Below, one piece after another: positions 54,323 through 63,468 of a stretch of 64,000 nt of DNA. The position numbers and the translations under genes were made by a program. This stretch comes from an uncultured Collinsella sp. Lineage in GTDB: Bacteria; Actinomycetota; Coriobacteriia; Coriobacteriales; Coriobacteriaceae. Each line of letters opens with the position of its first letter. The first letter of the stretch is position 1. A model generated the notes under the pieces. The model made no database searches, was not told the DNA's origin, and was given only the letters and a program-made list of their open reading frames with translations. The DNA is taken from positions 22,809 to 86,808 of the forward strand of contig CABQJK010000006.1 in the NCBI GenBank assembly GCA_902464495.1, read 5' to 3'.

Positions 54323-55327
54323 TTATTGATGCTGGGAGCGCCAAGCGGTGGGGGTGGTGCCGCTGTGTTGCTTGAAGGCTTGGGCGAAGGCGGCCTGCTG
54401 AGGGTAGCCTAGACGCTCTGCCACCTGCGCTATCGTGAGCGCGCTATCGGCCAAAAGGTCCTGTGCTCGCTCCATACGGCGTCTGCGAATGTAGGCGCCC
54501 AGGGACTCGTCAGTTTGGGCCTTAAAGGTGGCGCATAGCTTGGAGCGGCTTGTGTAGAGCCTCTCGGCCACCTCGTTGATACCCACACGTCTGCCTTTGT
54601 CGAGCTCGCGCTCAATCATTGCCGTTGCTTCTTCGGCAATGGTTATGCTGGCGCGTGTGTCTGCCGCCTGCTGCGCCTGCTTGTGGGCCGCGCGCGAACA
54701 GGCGAGCTCCGCGACCATGGTCTCCACGATGCCTTGCATATAGACGTGTCCGCCTACGGTGCGGGCGCGGTCCTCGTTAATCCGGTGCAGTGTGTGGCAG
54801 ATGGCGGACGTCGCTTCCTCGTGCCATGGCTCGGCAAACGCCTCAAAGACCCCTGCGAACTCGGTGGGATAGCGGTGCTCCAGTTCGTCAAAATATCCAG
54901 GCAAAAAGAGCACCGAGCGCGAGTGATAGAGCTGCCCTGCAAACAGCGGGCTTAACTCCTCGCCACAGTTATCTTGGATAAAGCTGCACACGGCATTGTT
55001 TGGCCACGGTCCATGCAAGAGTTTAAGGTTTGCAGGCGTTATGCCAGCCTCGGGCATGCACATGAGCGTGGGCGCGCTGACCTCGCTCACGCACGCGTAC
55101 GGTTCGGGCGTGTATTCGGCTAGGTGCATGTTGTGCATCGGGGTAATGAAATGCTCCATGACGATGCAGGCGGGGGAAAGGGGCATGATCCATGCGCGTC
55201 CGTGCGCCCGATCGTTTGCCACCTCACCGGTAAAGACGGCGCCCTTGCCGGAAAGCTGCAGGCCAAACTGCTCAAACTGCGGTGCGTAGAGCTCGGTTAT
55301 ATCGGTTGCCGCCCGCCGCATTTTCAA
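54323..55327 (-). CDS. AraC-family transcriptional regulator
   Basis: A protein of about 334 residues with a C-terminal double HTH of AraC type (GINEVAERLYTSRSKLCATF and TIAQVAERLGYPQQAAFAQA, then GTTPTAWR). The N-terminal 220 residues are unlike the classical arabinose cupin and probably bind a ligand. It is divergent from the two-gene ABC transporter at 55442. This matches the common pairing of AraC regulators with siderophore-type ABC exporters or importers. TTG 55327 is best spaced from GGAAGGGG; ATG 55321 is the alternative. Confidence 0.85.
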   Translation of the reverse strand: MKMRRAATDITELYAPQFEQFGLQLSGKGAVFTGEVANDRAHGRAWIMPLSPACIVMEHFITPMHNMHLAEYTPEPYACVSEVSAPTLMCMPEAGITPANLKLLHGPWPNNAVCSFIQDNCGEELSPLFAGQLYHSRSVLFLPGYFDELEHRYPTEFAGVFEAFAEPWHEEATSAICHTLHRINEDRARTVGGHVYMQGIVETMVAELACSRAAHKQAQQAADTRASITIAEEATAMIERELDKGRRVGINEVAERLYTSRSKLCATFKAQTDESLGAYIRRRRMERAQDLLADSALTIAQVAERLGYPQQAAFAQAFKQHSGTTPTAWRSQHQ

Positions 55328-55401
55328 AAGCGTCCCCTTCCTTTGCGGAAACGTCCACGCCTGGCTCGATTGTGTGCCTTGGCTAACACGCCAATGATAA
55401 G

Positions 55402-55433
55402 TTTCTAACGGTTAACTCTCAAGCCGTTAGAAA
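55402..55433 (+). promoter_or_regulatory. Hairpin overlapping the ribosome site of the ABC gene
   Basis: TTTCTAACGG (55402-55411) and CCGTTAGAAA (55424-55433) form a perfect 10-bp stem whose right arm runs into AAAGGAA, the ribosome site of the gene at 55442. It could be an AraC operator or an RNA fold that hides the ribosome site. Confidence 0.6.
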
Positions 55434-55441
55434 GGAATCTC

Positions 55442-57268
55442 ATGGCAAAGGGATCAAAAAAGGAGGGTGGCGGCATCGGCGAGCTGCTTGCATATGCCGG
55501 TGACCGTAAATTCCTAACATATTTGGGCATGGCCCTCTCGGCGCTCTCGCAGCTACTGAGCTTTGGCCCGTACGTGTGTATCTGGTGTATTGCGCGAGAC
55601 CTTATCGCCGTGGCGCCTAACTGGAGCGAAGCCTGCGGCATCGCGACGTATGGCTGGTGGGCCGTGGGGTTTGCGCTGGCGAGCATTGTGGTTTACTTCG
55701 TGGGACTCATGTGTACGCACCTATCCGCGTTTCGCTGCGCGTCCAATATCCGCAAGGCTACGAGCGAGCATCTGCTTAAGCTGCCGCTCGGCTACTTTGA
55801 CACGCACGCCACCGGTGAGCTGCGCCGTATCGTAGACGGCTGCGCCGCCTCCACCGAGACGCTGCTAGCGCACATGCTGCCCGATATCGCCGGCGCCACC
55901 GCCATGGTCGTGGGCCTGCTCGTGCTGCTTTTCGCCCTCGATTGGCGTTTGGGCGCGGCATGCTTAATCTCGGTCGTCGTTTCGTTTTGCGCCATGGCCA
56001 CCATGATGAGCGGCAAGGGCGCCGAGTTTATGAGGGCCTACATGGGCGCGCTGGTCAAGATGAATAAGACCGGCACCGAATACGTGCGCGGCATCCCCGT
56101 GGTCAAGGTGTTCCAGCAGACGGTCTACTCCTTTAAGGCGTTTCACGATGCGATCGCCGAATACGCCGACATGGCGCAAAGCTATGCGGGCACGTTCTGC
56201 CGAGGTCCGCAGGTGCTCAACCTTACCGCGCTCAACGGCCTTGTGGCATTCCTTTTGCCCGTGGCGCTACTGTTGGCACCGGGCGAGACGGACTTCGCGC
56301 ACTTTATGGTCAACTTTACGTTTTACGCAATCTTTTCGGCTGTGGTGCCGACGGCCATGACCAAGCTCATGTTTGTGGGCGAGGCCTCTCAGATGAGTGC
56401 CGATTCGCTGGCTCGCATCCGAAGCGTGATGGATTCCAAGCAGCTCTCCGTGCCCGCCCAACCCAAGCACCCTGCCGGCAACGACGTGCGATTTGAGGAT
56501 GTGAGCTTTACCTACGAAGGCGCCGAGGCGCCTGCCGTCAACCATGTGAGTTTTAGCGTTTCCGCTGGTAGTACCCTCGCCCTGGTGGGTCCTTCGGGCG
56601 GCGGTAAGTCAACCTGCGCAAGCCTGATCCCGCGTTTTTGGGATGTTTCCTCGGGTCGAGTGCTCGTAGGCGGTGTGGACGTTCGCGATATGGATCCGCA
56701 CGAGCTCATGGACCAGGTCGCCTTTGTGTTTCAGACCAACCAGCTGTTCCGCCAAACACTTGCCGATAACGTGCGCGCCTCCAAGCCTGGGGCCACTGAC
56801 GACGAAGTGCGCGCGGCCCTCTCCGCGGCCCAGTGCGACGATATCGTGGCCAAGCTCCCGCAGGGCATCGACACCATGCTCGGCGCCGGCGGGGCGTACC
56901 TTTCGGGCGGCGAGGTCCAGCGCGTGTCGCTCGCCCGCGCAATTCTTAAGGACGCGCCCATCGTGGTGCTCGACGAGGCCACAGCCTTTGCCGACCCCGA
57001 GAACGAGGCGCTCATCCAGCGCGCCTTTAGCAAATTGGCGGCGGGCCGCACGGTCATTATGATCGCGCACCGGCTTTCGACCGTGGTGGGGGCCGACAAG
57101 ATCGTGGTGCTCAACCAGGGTGGTGTGCAGGAGGCCGGCACCCATGCCGAGCTGCTGTCCCAAAACGGCCTGTACGCCAAGATGTGGGCCGAATACGAAC
57201 AGGCCGCGAGTTGGAAGATCACTGCTGCGGCCGCGGATGTCGCCGCCGCGAAGGGAGGCGAGGCCTAA
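55442..57268 (+). CDS. ABC transporter, permease-ATPase fusion (first subunit)
   Basis: A 608-residue type IV ABC protein: membrane part to about 330 and an ATPase with GPSGGGKST, LSGGEVQRV, Walker B IVVLDEATAF and switch His in MIAHRLS. The next gene follows the stop without a gap, so they form a heterodimer. With the AraC regulator this resembles the YbtPQ/IrtAB-type pairs linked to iron-siderophore uptake, though drug export is equally possible from sequence alone. The start at 55442 has GAAAGGAA upstream. Confidence 0.85.
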   Translation: MAKGSKKEGGGIGELLAYAGDRKFLTYLGMALSALSQLLSFGPYVCIWCIARDLIAVAPNWSEACGIATYGWWAVGFALASIVVYFVGLMCTHLSAFRCASNIRKATSEHLLKLPLGYFDTHATGELRRIVDGCAASTETLLAHMLPDIAGATAMVVGLLVLLFALDWRLGAACLISVVVSFCAMATMMSGKGAEFMRAYMGALVKMNKTGTEYVRGIPVVKVFQQTVYSFKAFHDAIAEYADMAQSYAGTFCRGPQVLNLTALNGLVAFLLPVALLLAPGETDFAHFMVNFTFYAIFSAVVPTAMTKLMFVGEASQMSADSLARIRSVMDSKQLSVPAQPKHPAGNDVRFEDVSFTYEGAEAPAVNHVSFSVSAGSTLALVGPSGGGKSTCASLIPRFWDVSSGRVLVGGVDVRDMDPHELMDQVAFVFQTNQLFRQTLADNVRASKPGATDDEVRAALSAAQCDDIVAKLPQGIDTMLGAGGAYLSGGEVQRVSLARAILKDAPIVVLDEATAFADPENEALIQRAFSKLAAGRTVIMIAHRLSTVVGADKIVVLNQGGVQEAGTHAELLSQNGLYAKMWAEYEQAASWKITAAAADVAAAKGGEA

Positions 57269-59026
57269 ATGTTCGCCTCATTCCAAAAGAAGTATTTCCT
57301 ATCCGATAAAGGCATCGCCGGCGTTAAGCGCGGCATTTTCTGGACCACGCTCACCAATCTCATCACCATGGCCGGCATGGGCTTTTTGTTCCTGGTCATG
57401 GCCGGCTTTGTCGAGCATCTCGCGCATGGGGCCGACCTGCCGGATGCACTGCCCATCGTGGGTGGTCTCGTTATCTTCTTTGTGCTGCTCTTTGCCTCTA
57501 ACTGGCAGCAGTACTACTACACGTACTGCATCTTTTACGAGGAGTGCGGCAAACAGCGTATGGGGATTGCCGAGCGCTTGCGCAAACTGCCGTTGTCGTT
57601 TTTCGGCCGTCGTGATCTGGCCGATCTAACCGAAACCATCATGGGCGACGTTCAGACTATGGAGCATGCCTACAGCCACGTGCTGGGAGAACTCTGGGGC
57701 GCCATCATCGCAAGCGCCATTGTGTTCGTGGTGTCGCTGTTCTTTTGCTGGCAGTTGGCGATTGCGGCGTTTTGGAGCGTGCCCGTGGCCTTTGCCGTGC
57801 TGTATCTAACGCGCGGTCCCATGACTCCGGTGTTCGACCGCGTACGCGCCGAGAAGGTCAAGGTCACCGAAGCGATTCAGGAGACGCTCGACTGCGCGCG
57901 CGAGATCCGCGCTACCAACCAGGAGGCCCATTATCTCGAGGGACTCAACGCCGTGATCGATGCCGAGGAGCGCGAGACCACCAAAGGCGAGCTCGCCAAT
58001 GGGCTTTTGGTCAACTCCGCCTTTGCCATCCTGCGCTTGGGGATTGCCACCACGTTGGTCACGGGCGCTGCGATGGTCGCCTCCGGCCAGGTCGACTTTT
58101 TGATGATGTTTGCCTTCCTGCTCATGGTGAGCCGCATCTATGCGCCCTTTGATCAGGCGCTGATGCTGATGTCCGAGCTGTTTGCCGCCGAGTCGTCGGC
58201 CAAGCGCATGCGCTCCATCATGGAGGAGCCCATGGCGCGGGGCAGCGAGAAGTTTGAGCCCGTGGGCCACGACGTGGTGTTCGATCACGTGGCATTTGGC
58301 TATGGCGCGGGCGAGGACGGCCGAGCCGGCGAGAAGGTTCTAACCGATGTGAGCTTTACCGCCAAGGAAGGCGAAGTCACGGCATTGGTCGGTCCTTCGG
58401 GCTCGGGTAAGTCTACGGTGAGCCGCCTGGCCGCACGCTTTTGGGATGCCACCGAAGGCACGGTCACCGTGGGTGGCGTGGATGTCGCGAGCGTGGACCC
58501 CGAGGTGCTGCTGCGCGACTACGCCATTGTGTTCCAAGACGTGCTGCTCTTTGACGACACGGTGATGGGAAACATCCGTCTTGGACGTCGCGATGCCACC
58601 GATGAGGAAGTGCTTGCTGCCGCGCGTGCCGCCAACTGCGACGAGTTTGTGAGCCGCATGCCGCAGGGCTATGACACCATGATCGGCGAGAACGGCTCCA
58701 AGCTGTCCGGCGGCGAGCGCCAGCGCATCTCCATCGCCCGCGCGCTGCTCAAAGATGCGCCGATTGTGTTGCTGGACGAGGCGACGGCGAGTTTGGATGT
58801 GGAGAACGAGACCGTGGTGCAGCAGGCGCTCTCCCGCCTGCTCGCGGGCAAGACGGTTATCGTGATCGCCCACCGTATGCGCACGGTGGAAACCGCCGAC
58901 AAGATCGTTGTGCTCAAGGATGGCGTAGTAGCCGAGCAGGGCGCTCCGGCGCAACTCAAGGCGGCAGGTGGAGAATTCGCCCGCATGGTCGCGATGCAAA
59001 AGGAAGCAGCAGCCTGGCAGCTGTAG
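57269..59026 (+). CDS. ABC transporter, permease-ATPase fusion (second subunit)
   Basis: A 585-residue partner: membrane part with ECGKQRMGIAERLRKLPLSF and an ATPase with GPSGSGKST, LSGGERQRI, IVLLDEATAS and VIAHRMR. Both ATP sites of this pair look complete, unlike the exporter at 29480-33191. Its ATG directly follows the first subunit's TAA, and AAGGGAGG upstream serves as ribosome site. Confidence 0.85.
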   Translation: MFASFQKKYFLSDKGIAGVKRGIFWTTLTNLITMAGMGFLFLVMAGFVEHLAHGADLPDALPIVGGLVIFFVLLFASNWQQYYYTYCIFYEECGKQRMGIAERLRKLPLSFFGRRDLADLTETIMGDVQTMEHAYSHVLGELWGAIIASAIVFVVSLFFCWQLAIAAFWSVPVAFAVLYLTRGPMTPVFDRVRAEKVKVTEAIQETLDCAREIRATNQEAHYLEGLNAVIDAEERETTKGELANGLLVNSAFAILRLGIATTLVTGAAMVASGQVDFLMMFAFLLMVSRIYAPFDQALMLMSELFAAESSAKRMRSIMEEPMARGSEKFEPVGHDVVFDHVAFGYGAGEDGRAGEKVLTDVSFTAKEGEVTALVGPSGSGKSTVSRLAARFWDATEGTVTVGGVDVASVDPEVLLRDYAIVFQDVLLFDDTVMGNIRLGRRDATDEEVLAAARAANCDEFVSRMPQGYDTMIGENGSKLSGGERQRISIARALLKDAPIVLLDEATASLDVENETVVQQALSRLLAGKTVIVIAHRMRTVETADKIVVLKDGVVAEQGAPAQLKAAGGEFARMVAMQKEAAAWQL

Positions 59027-59096
59027 GACTGTGGCAAAGGGACTGTCCCTCTGTCACACTTCATTGTATATGATGAAAATGTAACAAAACTGCCTT

Positions 59097-59173
59097 AAAA
59101 CTTCCGTAAATGTGATAAATATCACGTTTTACCCAGGGTAAAATGTGAGAAATCTCACATTTACGGAAGTTTT
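59097..59173. repeat. Nested palindrome upstream of the DUF4143-type ATPase
   Basis: Outer arms of 19 bp (59097-59115 and 59155-59173) are exact inverts. Inside are three further palindromes: GTGATAAATATCAC, TTTTACCCAGGGTAAAA and GTGAGAAATCTCAC. TTTTTT at the right end makes it terminator-like. It could also be a complex operator or a small mobile element. Confidence 0.8.
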
Positions 59174-59189
59174 TTGCGGGAGGTCGGTC

Positions 59190-60539
59190 ATGCAGCGGGA
59201 TATCATCGCCAAGCTTAATGCTTGGAAGGCGTCGGAGTATCGTAAGCCGCTCATCCTTAAAGGAGCGCGTCAGGTTGGAAAGACGTGGGCGCTCAAGGAG
59301 TTCGGCCGCGCCTCGTATCGCAACTGCGTATACCTGACGCTGGAGGAGCCATCTCCCGGGGTTCAAAGCGAATATGCGCAGTTTTTCGAGGGCACGCGTG
59401 ATCCGCGGCGCATTATTTCAAATCTATCCTTGGCGTTTGGCCAGCCCATCGATCCTGGCGAGACGTTGCTTATTGTTGACGAGATCCAGGACTGCCCCTC
59501 TGCAGTTGGTGCTCTCAAGTATTTTTGCGATGAGGCCCCCGAATATCACGTTGCGTGCGCAGGGTCTTTGCTGGGTGTTCGCTTGTCCCGCGAGACGAGT
59601 GCCTTTCCGGTGGGAAAGGTCGAGTTCATGGAGATGCACCCCATGAGCTTTTCTGAGTTTTTAAAGGCCGAAGGCGCCTCAAACTATGATGCGTATCTTG
59701 GCGGTCTGGATCAGATCGAGGCGGTACCGGATTTCTTTCATGTCAGACTCGTCGAGCACCTTCGCCGCTATTTTGCATGCGGTGGCATGCCGGAAGCTCT
59801 TGGTCGGTGGGTCGAAACGGGTGACATTGCTCAGGTTGATAAAGTGTTATCCGACCTCTTGGATTCCTATGAGCGTGATTTTGCCAAGCACGGTGGTCGT
59901 GCACAGTTCGCTAAGCTTTCGCAAATTTGGAACTCAATTCCAACGCAGCTGGCGCGCGAGAATAAAAAGTTTGTTTGGGGTGCGGTTCGCGAGGGGGCTC
60001 GTGCCCGCGAATATGAGGACGCTCTGGAATGGCTCGCCGATGCCGGTCTGATCACGTCGGCGCGACTTAATACCGGCGGCGGAATACCGCTCTCGGCCTA
60101 CGATGATCTCAAGGCCTTTAAGGTCTACTGTCTTGATGTTGGCTTGCTGCGCCGTATGGCAAAGCTCGATGCTTCGGCATTCGCCATCTCGGACGCGATT
60201 TTTTCTGAGTTCAAAGGCTCGTTTGCCGAGAACTATGTGCTTCAGGCGTTGCTTCCGCAGCTGGATGCCGCTCCGCGCTATTGGACTAACGAGAAACCAA
60301 GGCACGAGGTCGATTTTTTGATCCAAGTTGGAAACGATATCGTTCCCGTTGAGGTCAAATCGGGAGAGGTCGTTCATTCCAAGAGTTTGAAATACTATGC
60401 CGACAAACATGCGGAGACGACCCCGTTGAGAGTCCGTTACTCCCTTAAGAATCTGAGGCTTGACGATGGGGTGTTCAATATTCCACTGTATTTGGCCGAC
60501 CGATCCGTTCCTCTTATCAAGAAAGCGCTCGCAATGTGA
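59190..60539 (+). CDS. AAA ATPase with DUF4143 domain
   Basis: A 449-residue ATPase. N-terminal AAA_14-type P-loop (ILKGARQVGKTW), Walker B LLIVDEIQDC, sensor segment CAGSLLGV, a central helical part and a C-terminal DUF4143 nuclease-like fold (SFAENYVLQALL ... RHEVDFLIQ ... VPVEVKSGE, where E-V-K is PD-(D/E)xK-like). This family is abundant in gut bacteria but its function is unknown. ATG 59190 has GGGAGG upstream. It lies behind a large nested palindrome. Confidence 0.85.
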   Translation: MQRDIIAKLNAWKASEYRKPLILKGARQVGKTWALKEFGRASYRNCVYLTLEEPSPGVQSEYAQFFEGTRDPRRIISNLSLAFGQPIDPGETLLIVDEIQDCPSAVGALKYFCDEAPEYHVACAGSLLGVRLSRETSAFPVGKVEFMEMHPMSFSEFLKAEGASNYDAYLGGLDQIEAVPDFFHVRLVEHLRRYFACGGMPEALGRWVETGDIAQVDKVLSDLLDSYERDFAKHGGRAQFAKLSQIWNSIPTQLARENKKFVWGAVREGARAREYEDALEWLADAGLITSARLNTGGGIPLSAYDDLKAFKVYCLDVGLLRRMAKLDASAFAISDAIFSEFKGSFAENYVLQALLPQLDAAPRYWTNEKPRHEVDFLIQVGNDIVPVEVKSGEVVHSKSLKYYADKHAETTPLRVRYSLKNLRLDDGVFNIPLYLADRSVPLIKKALAM

Positions 60540-60602
60540 TAAAGGGACCGTCTCTTTACCGCATTGCAGGGCAGTGGAAATCGAAGGTGAATGGTTTTCC
60601 GG

Positions 60603-60742
60603 GAAGTGAACGACCTTATTTGGACCCCCGAAGCATCGACACTTTTTGGTCTCGCTTTCCTGCGGTTTTGTCGAGTTTTTCCTGCGGTTTTGCTGGCGAA
60701 AAATGCGGATGCTTCGGGGGCCTGATTTTACTCGTTCACTTC
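60603..60742. repeat. Nested inverted-repeat element
   Basis: Outer arms GAAGTGAACGA / TCGTTCACTTC and inner arms CCCCCGAAGCATC (60625-60637) / GATGCTTCGGGGG (60708-60720) are exact inverts. No coding capacity. It accounts for a third of the gap 60540-60987; the rest shows only the degenerate family 4 hairpin. Confidence 0.7.
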
Positions 60743-60987
60743 TCAGGAAAGTAATAGACCTCGATCAGTGGGGCGGAGGAGGGGAATTCTCTGATGCCAC
60801 GGATGTGTGTCGCGACGAGTGGTTTGTCGTAAGCCGGAGATTTCCCGACTATAAATTTCCAAAAAGTTAGTTATGGCTGACCATAATTGTTGGATAAACT
60901 ATTTTTCGATAGTGTGCTCGAGCAAGTTTGGTAACTCGGGTGCTGAGGCACCGTGCCGCGTCCAATGCGGCAAAAGGGAGAGACATC

Positions 60988-61233
60988 ATGAAGAAGTCCA
61001 CGTTCAACACCCTGCTTGTTGGTGGCGGTTTTCTGCTCGGCACGGCCGGCATCAAGCTGCTCACTAGCGCTCCGGTAAAGAACGCCTGCGTGCAGGGCAT
61101 CGCGTGCGGTATGCGCGTCAAGAATTGCTACCAGGACATGGTCGAGCAGGCCAAGGCCAATGTCGATGACATGGTTGCCGAGGCTGCCTACATCACCCAG
61201 AGCGAGGCCACTGCGGACAAGGCAGCCGAGTAG
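60988..61233 (+). CDS. Small DUF6110-like protein
   Basis: An 81-residue protein with an N-terminal hydrophobic segment (TLLVGGGFLLGTAGIKLLTS), a Cys pair (ACVQGIACGMRVKNC) and an acidic helical tail. Short proteins of this kind regularly precede P1B metal ATPases and may help deliver metal or steady the pump. AAAGGGAG precedes the start. It ends 17 bp before the ATPase gene. Confidence 0.65.
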   Translation: MKKSTFNTLLVGGGFLLGTAGIKLLTSAPVKNACVQGIACGMRVKNCYQDMVEQAKANVDDMVAEAAYITQSEATADKAAE

Positions 61234-61250
61234 CACTCCAGGCACAAACT

Positions 61251-63326
61251 ATGAGATTCTCGATTATTAGCGAGATCCCCGGCAGGACCCGTCTTCAATT
61301 GGCGGGTCCTGTGCCAGAGAGCGATCTCGATGCACTTCTTAAGCTCAGCGGCGACATTGACGGCGTGCACAAGGTGTGTGTCTACGGCCGTATTGGCCAG
61401 ATGGCGCTCGAATATGACGAGCCGAGCCGCGACGCCGTGCTGACCGCTGTCGGCGCGCTCGATGCCCAGGCCATCGCCGACGCCAAGTCGGGCTACGTGA
61501 TGCAGCTCGAGCCACGCAGGCACAAACTCGTTATGGATCTTGCCACACTTATCGGCGCCCATTACGCGCGCCGTTGGTTTTTGCCCACGCCGCTGCGTGC
61601 CGTCTTTGTCGTGGCCGGCTACATGGCCTTTTTGCGCGCAGCCCTCCACGAGCTCGCGCAGCCGCGCCTGACCGTTCCCGTGCTCGACGCGTCGGCCATC
61701 GGCATCTCGTTCGTCAAGCGCGACGTCGACACCGCGGGCCAGACGATGTTCCTGCTCAACGTGGGTGAGCTGCTCGAGGACTACACGCGCGCCATGAGCG
61801 AAAACGAGCTCATTAACTCGCTGCTCGATGTGCCCGACAAGGCGCAAAAGGTGGTCGGTGACACCGAGGTGAGCGTTGCCGCCACCGAGCTTGAACCCGG
61901 CGACCTGGTCGCCGTGCGCACCGGCATGTCCATCTGCATCGATGGCGTGGTCGAGCAGGGGAGCGCCATGGTCAACCAGGCGACCCTGACCGGCGAGCCG
62001 CTTGCCGTCGAGCGCAGCGTGGGCGACGACGTGTTTGCCGGCACCGTCGTCGAAGACGGCAGCATCTTGGTGCGCGTGCGCGCCAACACGGCCCAGACCA
62101 AACTGCGCTCGATCGTCTCGCTCGTTCAGACGGCCGACTCGCTCAAATCCGAGGGCCAGTCGCACATGGAGGACCTCGCCAACAAGATCGTTCCGTGGAA
62201 CTTCCTGCTTGCGGGCCTGGTCGCGCTCACCACGCGCAGTCTCATTAAGACCTCCGCGGCGCTGATGGTCGACTACTCGTGCGCGCTCAAGCTCACGGGT
62301 TCAGTCGCCGTCATGACTGCCATGAGCGATGCTGCCAAGATGGGCGTCATGGTCAAGGGCGCGAAGTACTTTGAGTCGTTTGCCAAGGCCGACACCATTG
62401 TGTTTGATAAGACCGGCACGCTCACCGAGGCGCAGCCGCGTCTCGCCTGCGTGCTCACCACCGATGGCTGGAGCGAGGACGAGGTCCTGCGTCTTTCCGC
62501 CTGTCTGGAGGAGCACTTTCCGCATCCGGTGGCGCGCGCCGTGGTCAATGCAGCACGTGAGCGCGGGCTCGAGCACCGCGAGCGCCATGCCGCCGTCGAG
62601 TACATCGTGGCGCACGGCATCGCTTCGTCCATCGAAGGACGTCGTGCCATCATCGGTTCCGCGCACTTTGTATTTGAGGACGAGGGCGCACAGCTCGAAT
62701 CCGACATTAAGGAGCGCATTGAGTCCCAGATGCAGGGCCTGTCGCCGCTGTACCTGGCGGTCGACGGCACGGTCGTCGGCGTGCTCGGTATCGAGGACCC
62801 GCTCAAACCCGGCGTGCGCGAGGCCATTGCCGACCTGCATGCGCTGGGCGTCAGGCATGTCGTTATGCTCACGGGCGACTCCGAGCGCACGGCCGAGCGC
62901 ATTGCGCGCGAGGCGGGCGTCGATGAGTTTAAGGCCGAGCTGCTGCCCGAGGACAAGTACGCCTATGTGGAGCGCATTAAGAGCGAGGGGCGCCATGTTG
63001 CCATGGTGGGCGACGGCGTCAACGATTCGCCGGCGCTCGGTTTGGCCGACGTGGGCCTGGCCATGGGTGGCGGAAGTGACATTGCCAAGGAGGTCGCTGA
63101 TATCATCCTGACCGATACGGATCTTGCCGCGATCGTGCGCCTGCGCCGCATGAGCCAGGGCCTCATTGATCGTCTGACGAGCTCGTATTCCAAGGTGATG
63201 CTTACCAATTCGGCGCTGCTGGCGCTCGGCATTACCGGCGCGATTACGCCGCAGACGTCGTCGCTCCTGCACAACGGCTCGACGATTGCGTACAGCCTGG
63301 GCAACGCAAAGGCTTACCTACGCTAG
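61251..63326 (+). CDS. Heavy-metal P1B-type ATPase
   Basis: A 691-residue P-type ATPase. Actuator LTGEPLAV, phosphorylation site FDKTGTLTEA, HP locus EEHFPHPVARA and hinge GDGVNDSPAL are all present. The metal-site helix has DYSCALK instead of the common Cys-Pro-Cys, which points away from Cu and Zn/Cd classes and toward CtpC-like (Mn or related) pumps. The N-terminus (1-75) has an HMA-like fold without the Cys-x-x-Cys. Together with the DUF6110-like protein it forms an export unit. The true metal is not proven. Confidence 0.85.
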   Translation: MRFSIISEIPGRTRLQLAGPVPESDLDALLKLSGDIDGVHKVCVYGRIGQMALEYDEPSRDAVLTAVGALDAQAIADAKSGYVMQLEPRRHKLVMDLATLIGAHYARRWFLPTPLRAVFVVAGYMAFLRAALHELAQPRLTVPVLDASAIGISFVKRDVDTAGQTMFLLNVGELLEDYTRAMSENELINSLLDVPDKAQKVVGDTEVSVAATELEPGDLVAVRTGMSICIDGVVEQGSAMVNQATLTGEPLAVERSVGDDVFAGTVVEDGSILVRVRANTAQTKLRSIVSLVQTADSLKSEGQSHMEDLANKIVPWNFLLAGLVALTTRSLIKTSAALMVDYSCALKLTGSVAVMTAMSDAAKMGVMVKGAKYFESFAKADTIVFDKTGTLTEAQPRLACVLTTDGWSEDEVLRLSACLEEHFPHPVARAVVNAARERGLEHRERHAAVEYIVAHGIASSIEGRRAIIGSAHFVFEDEGAQLESDIKERIESQMQGLSPLYLAVDGTVVGVLGIEDPLKPGVREAIADLHALGVRHVVMLTGDSERTAERIAREAGVDEFKAELLPEDKYAYVERIKSEGRHVAMVGDGVNDSPALGLADVGLAMGGGSDIAKEVADIILTDTDLAAIVRLRRMSQGLIDRLTSSYSKVMLTNSALLALGITGAITPQTSSLLHNGSTIAYSLGNAKAYLR

Positions 63327-63351
63327 CAGGCGTGTTCGCCCACGTTATTTG

Positions 63352-63395
63352 GCCTGCAACCGGATGGCATGCCGCCATTCGGGTGCAGGCTTTTT
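63352..63395 (+). terminator. Terminator after the P-type ATPase
   Basis: GCCTGCA / TGCAGGC with inner ATGGC/GCCAT pairing, followed by TTTTT. Confidence 0.85.
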
Positions 63396-63399
63396 GCGT

Positions 63400-63446
63400 T
63401 TGACCGCTTGCTAGCGTCTCTATATAGTGGTGCTAGCAGTGCTAGC
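63400..63446 (+). promoter_or_regulatory. Promoter with three GCTAGC operators
   Basis: TTGACC (63400-63405), a 17-bp spacer and TATAGT (63423-63428). GCTAGC palindromes occur at 63410, 63432 and 63441, the first inside the spacer. Expected binding sites for the ribbon-helix-helix antitoxin. Confidence 0.75.
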
Positions 63447-63468
63447 AAGTGAAGGGAGCGTGATCGAC

